Source: Drosophila miranda (taxonomy: Eukaryota; Arthropoda; Insecta; Diptera; Drosophilidae). Taken from it: 64,000 nucleotides of DNA. Each line of letters begins with the position of its first letter. The first letter of the stretch is position 1. The translations under genes were made by a program, and so were the position numbers. The DNA is taken from assembly GCF_003369915.1 (NCBI RefSeq), contig NW_022881614.1, positions 4,175,001 through 4,239,000 on the forward strand. The letters are read 5' to 3'. Under the pieces are notes generated by a model. The model made no database searches, was not told the DNA's origin, and saw only the letters and a list, made by a program, of their open reading frames with translations. This document shows positions 54,472-64,000 of this stretch, piece by piece.

Positions 54472-57400
54472 TCAACACATTGGGAGCGGCGCTAATTTGT
54501 GTATGGGCCGCCGAAAAACCGCTCCAGTGCTAGTCCTTATTTCGACGACCCTGACCATGCCGTCCTCTCCTGCGTGCGTGGCGATGACCCTCCCCACGAG
54601 CCACTCCTGAGGCGGCAGATTGTCCTCGGCCACGATGACGAGGTCTCCTTCCTCGAGGTTCGGTTGCTGCTGGTGCCATTTGCCCCGAATTTTCAGCCCC
54701 AGGACATATTCGCGGGACCATCGCTGCCAAAACGCTTGCCTGACTGACGAGACAAGTCGCCATCGCCGCAAGCAACTGAGACTCTCCTGGTCCGGAGTCC
54801 GCAGTGCTGGGGGGGCGATGAGCGACCCGCCTGTCAGCAGGTGCCCGGGTGTTAGGGCCTCGCCGTCGCTTGGATCTTGGCTGGTGGCTCCCAGCGGCCT
54901 CGAGTTCATTATGGCCTCGATGCCAACGAGGACTGTGGCGAGCTCTTCGGCGGTTAGGAGCGCGCTGCCTACCGCCCGTAGGAGTAGGCTCTTGGCAGTT
55001 TTTACACCTGCCTCCCATAGCCCTCCCATGTGAGGAGCTCGCGGCGGTATGAACGCAAATTCGCATCCGTTCTTTGACGCGAAGTCGCGAATTGCGTCTC
55101 CTTGCTCCTTGAGCCTGATCCGCAGAGCGCTGAGATGGCGGCTCGCTCCGACGAAGTTCGTCCCGTTGTCGCAATGAACGACTTGGGGATATCCTCGGCG
55201 CCCGACGAACCTTTGAAAAACCAACAAAAAACAATCAGTGGTTAGATCGGAAACTATTTCTAGGTGAACCGCCTTGGACGCAAAACAAACAAAAAGCGCA
55301 ATGTATGACTTGTATGGGGGCCTTCCGCGAATTTTCAATGTCGTGTGCACTGGTCCACAAAAATCAACGCCGCAAATTGAAAATGGGCGGAGAGCACGGA
55401 GTCGATCTGCGGGTAAATTCCCCATGAGTTGCGTCAGCAATCGAGGCTTGCATTTAAAACAGCGCATACACGATCGAACTGTCTGACGGCAGACCTCCTG
55501 AGCGTTCACTATCCACACGCTCTGTCGAAGGATGCTCACAAGTGCTCGTGGGCCGACATGAAAATTCGAATGGTGCAGATGACGAATATAGCTTCGCACG
55601 AATTGCGAGCGCTTAGTCAAAAGCAGAGGAAACTTGGCATCGTATGATATAGGAGCTTTGGCTAGTCGCCCCCCCACTCGCAGCAACGAAAAGTTGCACC
55701 AAGTCCCTGTGTCTTCATGGATGAATGGGTTCAACCGCTGACCAATTGTAGATCCTTTCCTAACCTTTTCAATTTCTCCTTGATACTCGTGATGCTGGAT
55801 GATTTCGACAATTTTATAAAAAGCTTCATTGTGTTCGGTCGGTGAGATAGTTTTTTCGAAATTTAGGCTTGGGTCTTTACATTTTCTTATAAAGCGGAAC
55901 ACATACACGAACACTCTAAGCAGTTTGAGGTGTGACGAGAATCCCTCGATGACATCTAACAGCTCCGAACTTCGCACAGCCGCGGTCAACCCGACCGCAG
56001 TCTACCTCTTTTCCAGCTGAAGATCATCGGAGTGTTCGAAATGAGCGTTCTTGGGCCAGTTTTCTTCTTCCTCTTTCAGAAATGATGGTCCTTCGAACCA
56101 AATTGACTGAACGATTTCGTCGACGTCACAACCTCTTGAGACAATATCTGCTGGGTTCTGTTTCGTGGGTACATGCCGCCACGTAGCATCATCTGACCAC
56201 TCTTGAATCTCAGCCACTCTATTTGAAACGAAAGTCGACAACGACGATGGATGAGACCGGATCCAACGGAGAGTTACCTCTGAATCCGACCAATAAACGA
56301 CTCGTTCAATGGGCACGTTTAATAGGGGCTTGATTCTGTGACAGAGATCTGCGAGAAGGTGAGCGGCACATAACTCAAGCCTTGGGAGCGTTTTGGTCTT
56401 GAGCGGCGCTACTTTGGATTTCGAAGTCAACAATGATATTTTTAAATCTTCTGCAGTTCTGCTACGTATATAGACGCACGCTCCATACGCTCTCATGGAG
56501 GCGTCAGCAAGGGCATGTATTTGAACCGGTGACTTCGGATCGGAATACACAAACCGAGATATGGATATGTCTTCCAATTGAGATAGTGTATTTTTCAACT
56601 TATTCCACGCTGTTTCCAAATGCAGCGGGATCGACTCATCCCAATCTAGTTTGTTAAGCCAAAGCTCCTGCAATAGGATCTTGCCTTTTATAACGATAGG
56701 ACTTAATAAACCAAGGGGGTCAAACAACTTTGATGTCACCGATAGTATGTTCCGTTTTGTCGCTCGGAGACCCATAACTGAATTGTCAATTTTGAACTTA
56801 AAGGCATCGTCAGTAGGTAACCATGAGATTCCTAACGCCTTTGTCGACTCTGAATCCGAGATTGTTATGGGTTTGGCTGTGCTCTCAGATGCGGTGATCT
56901 CGGGTGAGTTTGAAAACCACTTAGTCAACTCAAACCCTGCGGTCTGAAGAACCTGAGACACTTCGGACTTAATTGCCCTTAGCTCCTCTACGCATGCAGC
57001 ACCAGTCAACAAGTCATCGACGTAAAAGTCGGACCCAATAACGTTAGCAGCTCTAGGGAATGAGAGCTTCGCAGACTCACTCAACCTTTTCAAACAACGG
57101 ATAGCTAAGAATGGGGCTGGTCCAGTCCCATAGGTTACAGTGTTGAGCTTGTATAATCTCAAGGATTCAGAAGGGTCTCTTCTCCACACTATGAGCTGAA
57201 ACTGCCGATCCGCTTCGTTCACCATCACTTGGCGATACATCTTTTTAACATCAGCAGTCAGGGCAAACCTGTGCAGACGGAAACGGAGCAGTGTCGAGTA
57301 TAATTCCTCTTGAATGGTAGGTCCCACCATCAGAATGTCATTTAAGGCCACCTGTGAGGACGTCTTGGACGAAGCATCGAACACGACTCGGAGCTTGGTA

Positions 57401-59605
57401 GACGTACTTTGGGGCCTCAGAACACACTGATGAGGGATTACGTAGTGTGGAGTAGAAGGAATCGTATTGTCAGTAGGAGACATATGACCTAAGGAGAGGT
57501 ACTCTTCCATGAATTCCAAGTACATTTTCTTCAACTCAGTGTCACGATGCAATCGTCTTTCAAGCGACAAAAACCGCCGTTTCGCAACCTCAAAGGAGTT
57601 GCCTAAACAATTTGGATCTGATTTAAACGGGAGCCTTACTTCGAACCGACCTGATGATAGTACCTGAGTCGTCTTACGATAGTGTTCTTCACATAGCTTG
57701 TGCTCAGGTGTGGCAATTTTCTTGGTAGATGGCATTTCTTCCAGTGACCAAAACTTTTTCAAGGTCCTATCGATGGATACTAGCAACTCTTCACTGAAAC
57801 TCAAACTGTTTGTAATTTGAGGAGCAGAACTCCTGGAAACATATTTTCCCGACACAACCCAACCAAGAAGGGTTTTCTGAAGAGTTGGAAGGACCTTGTT
57901 TAATTTGACCAACAGCTAATAATTCAAAGAACGATTCTGCTCCAATTAACTTATCTATTCTTTGTGGCTTGTAGAAATAAGGGTCTGCCAGTGGTAGGTT
58001 CTCTGGGATTCACCAGTCAGTCACATTCACTGACTGGTCAGGGTGATAACCTAAAATTGATTTCAGGATCCAAAAATCAAAGGAGAACTCACTACCATTT
58101 ATTCGCGACTTCACCACTGTGTGTATTTTATCCTGTACTTGAGAATTAGATTCACCAATTCCAAGCAAGTTAATACAGGACTCCTGTCTACGGATCTGTA
58201 AGCGATTAGCGAGGTCCTCGGTAATAAAATTTGTTTGTGATCCAGAGTCGAGAAGAGCTCTGGCCATAATGTGTTCACCGCTCTTAGTTCGGACGCTTAC
58301 GATCGACGTAGCCAGAATTACCCTGTCCAACGCTGTCGCATCCAAAACATGTGTCGTGGAAGGTTGATTCTGATTTAATGGAGGAGAAGGACTCTCTTGG
58401 GGTGGTGGCAACGCGAGACTATTAGCCGACACTGTGTATCGATGCAATAATGTATGATGTGAGCGGCTGCACACTCGACATTTATTGGCTTTGCATTTTA
58501 CAACAGCGTGGCCTTTTCGCAGACAATTAATGCATAGGGATGCCGACTTAGCAAACTCAAACCTTTGCATCACCGAGAGACGCGAAAATGAAGGGCAATT
58601 TGACACTACATGGTCTCCTGAATTGCAGTAGCTACAAGTTTGCTGAGTTCTACTGTTGGTGGAAGTGGAAGAACAAGCAAATGAACTGCGATTATGTTGC
58701 TTGCTTGGCATGACTTTGTCTTGCCTTGGCTTGGTCGATTCTTCAGCAGACAGATGCTGGTATCGACGATTCAAGACTTTCTCAAAGTCGGACCAAAGCG
58801 GCAACTTCTCATAAGTAAGCTGTTCATCCCACTTTTGTTTCGTCACTGGGTCGACTCTGTTTAAAACGAGATGAATGAGCATTGCATTCGAAATTTTTGT
58901 ATCATCTCCGAACGACAGTAACGATCCGTAAATCGACGAAACAGTATCGATTAGAGTTCTTAGAGATGATGCAGATTGATGCGACATTCTCGGCAGATTG
59001 AACAATGTGGAAATATTATTCGTGAAAATCAAATAATCGTTGTCATATACTCGTTTTAGGCCAGCCATGGCCTTTTCATAATTTGCCTCGGTGACTTGGA
59101 ACGCCTTTATTGTTCCTAATGCTTCATCAGAGAGGCACGAAATCAAATGATTACATTTTTCGATCACCGGTATGCTGTTGTCGCTATGGACTAGTCTCTC
59201 AAAAAGGCTAATGAAATTTTTGAATTCCGAGTGTTTACCACTAAATTTGGGTAATGCCAATTTCGGAAGTCTAGCATGAGTTGGGGCTGAAGAAGACACT
59301 GGCTTCGTCTCGCTTGCTGCATCAAAGGCGGCGATAAGCGACATTAGCTTTCCTTTGGTGACAATTATCAGCTCTTCCAACTCGGCTGCATATGCATCAT
59401 CACCTGTTATGTCCTCGATTTGCTCCTGCAAATGGTTAGCCTTTTCAATTGAAGCATTCAAACAATCTAATCTACATTGTAATTCCGGTAATTGCAAAGG
59501 AATCGACCCTTGATCTAATCGATCCTCTAAGCGGCGAATGCTTTTTACTCGACTTTTGAGCTTAATCTTTAAGTCTTCAAAAGTGGATTTACTTTTTTCT
59601 GCCAT
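54472..59605 (-). pseudogene. BEL copy B gag-pol polyprotein, three lesions
   Basis: ATG 59605 opens a 531-codon gag-protease frame with coiled coil, DUF1759 Gag, CCHC knuckles (CSYCNSGDHVVSNC, CINCLRKGHAVVKC, CRVCSRSHHTLLH) and protease LLDSGSQTNF. It stops at 58010-58012 (TGG-TGA where copy A has TGG-CGA). A 5-bp deletion near 57890 shifts the frame, and a TAG at 56002-56004 replaces a Lys codon. Between the lesions the RT (VFDASSKT, SDFYVDDLLTGA), RNase H (YWSDSEVTLRWIRSH) and integrase (VDFCGPVH, VHCDNGTNF) are complete, and the end RPIHKLAPLPMC is reached. It is clearly less damaged than copy A and serves as its reference. Confidence 0.9.
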
Positions 59606-59751
59606 AATGTTTGTGTATGAAGATTTTACACAACAAACCACTATTATTTCTATTTATTTATTTATTATTATTATTATTTTTTTTTTTATATGTTTGAACG
59701 AGAACGATAATCGAAAACGACGGTGATTGCAGTAAACGAAAGATGTATGTA

Positions 59752-60261
59752 AGTTAACGTACCCAATTCTATTGAGCTCTTATACGAGCTGTAAACAATC
59801 TTTGGCTTTCCAAAACGAAAACAATTTCAATCTTGGGCCTCCGCCTAATTGATTTCTAAGATGTACAATCTCAAGGGCTCCCGCCGCAATCCCAATCTTT
59901 GACACTCGCCTAAATGGAAAACCAATGTTTGCCCACACCCGGCTTCTCATAAACAATCTCACTCCCGGCTTTCTGCAGATCCTGCACTTTAGGCATTTTA
60001 CAGTTCTCTCTTTGGATGACGAAATCCAATACTCGGGATGGCGAAATCAATTGAAATGTTTATAGAAAAACTATTCCCGAAAGGGATCAACGATGCAAAG
60101 ATCAGAAAGTTCAAGTCAGTCTTGATCCAGAAGCGACACCGCAAAGTCGAGCTAAAAATTAAGATCGCGCAGATGACCCTCTACTTAAATCTATATCAGT
60201 GAAGTTAGAAGTAAAATAAAAACTTTTTAAAAACACAATCCGCTACCGCAGTTATTTAATT
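59752..60261 (+). repeat. 5' LTR of gypsy-type element
   Basis: About 510 bp from AGTTAACG to TTTAATT. The AGTTA...TAATT ends mirror those of gypsy LTRs as I know them. No second LTR is in view, so the ends rest on terminal sequence and the primer site only. Confidence 0.65.
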
Positions 60262-60278
60262 GGCGCCCAACGTGGGGC
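60261..60278 (+). other. tRNA-Lys primer-binding site
   Basis: TGGCGCCCAACGTGGGGC is the classic complement of the 3' end of tRNA-Lys (the Lys1,2 type used by several retroelements). Confidence 0.8.
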
Positions 60279-60887
60279 GACGTTGTATAAAAAGCACCGA
60301 ATACTAAAAGTGTTGCGTCGTGCCGAAACCCGAAGGACAATTAATTAATGGAATAAATCCTTCAGATATAAAAACGCGGAGTGACTGTGGGATATAAGAT
60401 AAGAAAAAGTGAGATAAAAAGGAAACAAACCGGAGCTTAGGGTGTGCAAAAATAAATACAATATACAATACAAATACAAATACAAATACAATACAAAATA
60501 CAAATAAATACAAAAGCTAATCAAGACAATTCAAAATACAAAAAAACCAAAAAAACCAAAGTTTTTAAACAAAACCAACCAAACCAAAACACAAAGAAAG
60601 TGAAACTATCAGCTAAACCAAAGAAGGAAGACCCCCAGAAGACCCAGTTAAACAAAGAAATTTAAGAAGGAAGACCCGTTCGAAGACCTGTCAGCCAAAT
60701 CAAGAAGGAAGACCCGTTCGAAGATCTGTCAGCCAAACTAAGAAGGACGACCCCTACCGGATAGTTCGTGAGCAAAAGTTGTATTAATAAATATATAAGT
60801 TCAATTAGGTTATATTAGATTATAAAAACAAACATATAAGACAAATTTAAGGTGCATCAACTAACTTTAGATTTTGAAAAACTAAAA

Positions 60888-62096
60888 ATGATTAACTCAC
60901 AAACAAGGACCGATCTCACTGCAGATCTGGTCAAACAATTAATAGCACTTCAAATTTCACAAGTACAGGAGCAAATTGTAAATTTAAAACAACAAATAGA
61001 AACTAAATCCGATCAGGTATCAGATTATCAGGCAGAAACAATAGACGAGACAATAAAAGATGACACCACATTAAAGGTAATAGAATCCCTACCAATTTTC
61101 AATGGTGGATTAAACCAATACGTATGATGGAGGGAAGCTGCAGAAACTGCAGTGAAGTTATATAAGAAAGGAAGTAAGCAATATTATATTGCCTTAACAA
61201 TTTTGAGAAACAAAATAACAGGACCAGCACATGACGCACTGACCAACCACGGGACAGTTTTAAATTTTGATGCCATACTTTCACGACTTGACTTTGTTTA
61301 CAGTGACAAGAGACCAACTTACATAATAGAACAGGAGTTAAGCGTTCTCCGACAAGGGAACCTTTCAATAATAGATTTCTATAACGAGGTTAACAAGAAA
61401 ATGACCTTGTTAATAAATAAGACAATAATGACTCACGGAAAGGACAGTGAAATCACGAAAGAATCAAATAAGAAAATTAGAGACAATGCCTTACGCATTT
61501 TTGTCACTGGCCTAAACGGCGGCATTGCAGAAATCCTATTTTCATTGAATCCCCCAGATTTACCGAATGCCTTGGCAAAGGTACAGGAATTGCAATCAAA
61601 TAACATTCGGGTCCAATTTGCCTACCAATTCAGTGGCCCCAGAAATTCAGGGAATAATAACTACAATACATTAAGATTCAACCAACGACAACCAAGGACT
61701 AATAGTTCACCATTCGACCAAAAAAGGGATCTTCAGAGGAATAACATGTCATGGGGACAACCCTATTTCTTGGGTAATAGACAACAAAATCAGGCCCCAG
61801 AACCAATGCATGTAGACGAATCGATACAAATCAAGAACCGACAGAACAGCAATCAATTCAGGGGAAATAATAATAATATAAATTATCGGGAGAATACTAA
61901 CGGTTATTATAGGAGAAATAATAACAATTATAACCAAGCTCAGCATTTTAGGGCAAACGTAGTACCGAATAGTCAGTCTAACGAAAATCAGGCGCAGAAA
62001 CGAAAGCCAAACGAAATGTCGGAACAACCGGCTAATAAAGCAATGCGGATAAATAACATTGAGGGGGACCATTTTTTAGATCAGCCCCCGAAGTAG
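60888..62096 (+). pseudogene. Gag of gypsy-type element, one premature stop
   Basis: From ATG 60888 (MINSQTRTDLTADL) the frame runs to a TGA at 61125-61127 (after GGLNQYV) and continues in the same frame to TAG 62094-62096. The protein has an N-terminal helical region (IALQISQVQEQIVNLKQQ), a capsid-like core and an Asn/Gln/Arg-rich C-terminus without CCHC knuckles, as in errantivirus Gag. The protease begins in the -1 frame near 62096 (INRELKVLIDTGAT), the usual gag-pol frameshift arrangement. With the stop the copy is inactive. Confidence 0.8.
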
Positions 62097-62170
62097 GTCT
62101 GCCCTACTTAAAAAGAGTAGTTAAAAAAATAAACAGAGAATTAAAAGTTTTGATAGATACGGGAGCAACT

Positions 62171-64000
62171 TGGCCGTCAGCCATCGGGTGCTACAGGGGG
62201 ACAAACGGATGACGGGTCGGCTCGCACAACTGTGAACTCGGAACTGAGGCGCAGCCGCTCCGGTTAGTAATACCCGGTGCTGTCTGCGTCTCACACCACC
62301 CCTAGGACACAGAGGGTTGCGAGCGAACCGTCACCCGCCGTAACTGTGCACACCGGTGGAAGTGCGCCTATACTCTCCCCGTGAGGGCGGCTGGAAACAG
62401 GTCCTAGCACGGTCATGTCTCTGCTAGGATGCTGGCGAATGGTAGTCGGGCGGAGAGAAGAAAACTCTCAGTGAAATTACCCCAATCCAAGGTGACACTG
62501 TTATATGCCGAGGGATGCATGGCCGGGGGGGTGCCCGGTCGCTAATATGCGGACTCTGGATACCTGCCGACCTCCAGTTTAAATCAGGCTTCCCGGGGCA
62601 AGCGGGCTATGCCTCGGGTGACCATCCCCTTCCCGCCTACTCGTGGGAACTACTATGTCAAACACTCTAAATATAAAAACCAACAAAACTGCAAAGGAGC
62701 TCGGTACTCCTCTTAAAGTACAGGAGGGACAAGCCAATCCCTCTGCACCAGCGCCTGGGAAACCGGGTCCAAAGAAGACGGGGAAGGAGACTGAGTCGGT
62801 CCACCGTCTTCAGGCAGCAGCCGCAGCGAGGGGGGCCCGAAAAGCCAATCGGGTCCTTCCAAGTCGGGTGGCTCCAAGGGCGAAGCGGATACCGGGGTGG
62901 CTGCCAAGCAGAGCGTAATCGCGGCTGGTAAGCGCACCGGGACCGAAGAACCCATGGGAGCCCCGGCGGGCAGCGTCTCTGCACCACGGGGAGGAAAGCC
63001 GTCGTACCAGGACAGGAGACGAGCGGCTTTCATCCTGTCCAACGAAGACCCGAACTTCAGGGCGTCAGCCGAAGGAAAGGAGCAGAGGCTGTGGCCTCCT
63101 CAATCCTTCCACTGTTCCAGCCAGCCAAAGCCGGAAAGGGCGCAACCAAGGCCCCCAACAAGCGGCAACGCTCAGCGGAGGACCCCGCAAATCAGTCAGG
63201 CCAAGCCCAGCAAGCCAAGCGGGTGAAGACCCACCTCACGAACCGTTCGTTCGCTGAGGTGGCGAGGGGCAAAAACCTGATCGGTGTCCTGGACAGGGGC
63301 GCCGAGGACGGCCATGTCCCTCGCAATAAGTGGCACCTGGTGGAGAACGAGCTTCAGGACCGGTTCCTACTGGAACTGGAGGAGAACGGCGGACCACCGC
63401 CAAAGTGTGAGGACGCAGGGTGGCATCAAGGCAAGGTGAAAGCCATCGCCTGCCAAGACGCTCGCTCTGCGGCCCTCTACATGAAGGCGGTGGCCGCCCT
63501 AAAAGAGGTCTATCCAGGGGCGAAACTGGAGGCCGTGAAGTGGGAAGATGTCCCTAGTCGCCCGAGAGCCAGAGCGTGGGTCTCGGCTAAGCCTGCAGAG
63601 CCTGAGAAGATCCTCAGGTTACTGCAGGTCTGCAACCCCCACCTTCCTACAGCCGATTGGAAGGTGGCAAAGGTGGAGGATATCCAAGGGCAGAGGCGCC
63701 AGATTATCCTCGTCCTAAATGAGGAATCCATTGATCTCCTCGCAAAGTCGGACGGTGTAGTGGATTATGGCTACAAGAAGGTCACCATATCCACTTACAA
63801 GTCCGATCGCAAGGGCAGGCAAGCGGAGGTCAAGCCAGACCCGGAGCTGCCGGAGATCCCGAAAGAGGGGGCCTCGTGCGAGGAAGACAACCCGGCGTCG
63901 GATGCGGCGTCCATGATGTCGGACGATATCTTGGACGACTACGCGTTCGACGAGAGCGACCTAGCCAGAGGTCTCAGCCACATCGTTGTCGGGGAGGAGC
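62171..64000 (+). mobile_element. LOA-clade non-LTR retrotransposon, 5' part (runs off window)
   Basis: GC-rich sequence starts abruptly inside the protease codons of the gypsy-type element at about 62170. A ~480-bp leader (62171-62654) with CGGGCTATGCCTCGGGTGAC and CCCGCCTACTCGTGGGAAC precedes ORF1. Such leaders are typical of Bilbo/TRIM/LOA-type LINEs as I recall them. ORF2 and the 3' end lie outside, and no target duplication can be checked. Confidence 0.72.
62655..64000 (+). pseudogene. LOA-type ORF1 (DUF4780-like), frameshifted, partial
   Basis: ATG 62655 (MSNTLNIKTNKTAKE) starts a basic Pro/Ala-rich region. The frame shifts near 62820-62870 into the frame reading VAAKQSVIAAGKRTG and DRRRAAFILSN, and again near 63080-63110 into the frame reading APNKRQRSAED, SFAEVARGKNLIGVLDRG, NKWHLVENELQDRFLLELEE and so on to the window end. 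The last part resembles the DUF4780 domain of LOA-type ORF1 proteins, thought to bind element RNA. Two frameshifts suggest an inactive copy, though sequencing error cannot be excluded. Confidence 0.65.

Larger units (their letters stand above)
54133..59751 (-). mobile_element. BEL/Pao LTR retrotransposon, copy B (5' part interrupted)
   Basis: Same family as copy A but inverted. Its 311-bp 3' LTR is at 54133-54443, then integrase, RNase H, RT, protease and gag run toward 59605. Homology to copy A continues through the poly-A/TAA leader to about 59722; then a gypsy-type LTR starts at 59752. No 5' LTR is in the window, so it presumably lies beyond the nested insertions. Three lesions disable it. 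Confidence 0.9.
59752..62170 (+). mobile_element. 5' half of a gypsy-type (errantivirus-like) LTR retroelement
   Basis: The LTR begins AGTTAACGTACC, preceded by TATGTA (an alternating YR target as used by gypsy), and ends at TTTAATT before a tRNA-Lys-type primer site. Gag follows, then the start of protease in the -1 frame. The element is inserted in the leader of BEL copy B and is itself cut near 62170 by a LOA-clade LINE. The rest of pol, any env and the 3' LTR are outside the window. It is an endogenous, defective copy. Confidence 0.8.

Noticed and set aside
1..64000. tRNA, rRNA or CRISPR features
   Set aside because: No cloverleaf with B-box, no rRNA blocks and no spaced direct repeats were seen by eye; a tRNAscan run would be decisive.

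Overview
The window is Drosophila-like nuclear DNA. It holds two recognisable single-copy host genes with spliced exons, short introns and GT/AG junctions: Vha16-1 (V-ATPase proteolipid c, plus strand) and jing (AEBP2-type zinc-finger regulator, minus strand). As I recall, these are neighbours in cytological region 42B of D. melanogaster (Muller element C). The transposable elements (a P-type inverted-repeat element, BEL/Pao, mdg3-like Ty3/gypsy, gypsy-type errantivirus, LOA and R1-like LINEs) also fit Drosophila. A species of the obscura group is possible but cannot be proven from sequence alone.

Layout. 1-9.9 kb: Vha16-1 with a TATA promoter, a non-coding first exon, three coding exons, a 5.8-kb intron carrying a 5'-truncated R1-like LINE, and a long 3' UTR. 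9.9-10.9 kb: a large inverted-repeat (foldback) array. 10.9-17.9 kb: a decayed BEL/Pao retrotransposon (copy A) with 5-bp target duplications. Its leader contains a repeat-family fragment, which itself contains a 423-bp P-like element with a perfect 8-bp duplication. 18.1-18.8 kb: a decayed DUF1091-type gene. 18.9-27 kb: jing 3' region and seven coding exons on the minus strand; the 5' coding exon(s) are not identified. 27.6-28.3 kb: a long-inverted-repeat element related to the fragment in copy A. 30.2-31.0 kb: a second R1-like fragment. 31-33.9 kb: GA/CT-rich DNA without genes. 33.9-39.0 kb: an mdg3-like Ty3/gypsy element with one stop codon in pol. 40.5-44.0 kb: a BEL-type element with two identical 372-bp LTRs and one intact 786-codon ORF that lacks reverse transcriptase. 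48.8-49.4 kb: a small three-exon gene for a secreted Cys-rich protein. 49.9-52.2 kb: an internally deleted R1-like LINE. 54.1-59.75 kb: BEL copy B (minus strand). 59.75-62.17 kb: the 5' half of a gypsy-type errantivirus inserted in copy B, interrupted at its protease by a LOA-clade LINE that runs off the right end.

The host genes occupy little of the window, and about half is recognisable mobile DNA, often nested. The most unusual item is the RT-less BEL element. Identical LTRs imply very recent insertion, and its gag-protease ORF stays open across the lost polymerase region, joined to a coiled-coil segment of unknown origin.
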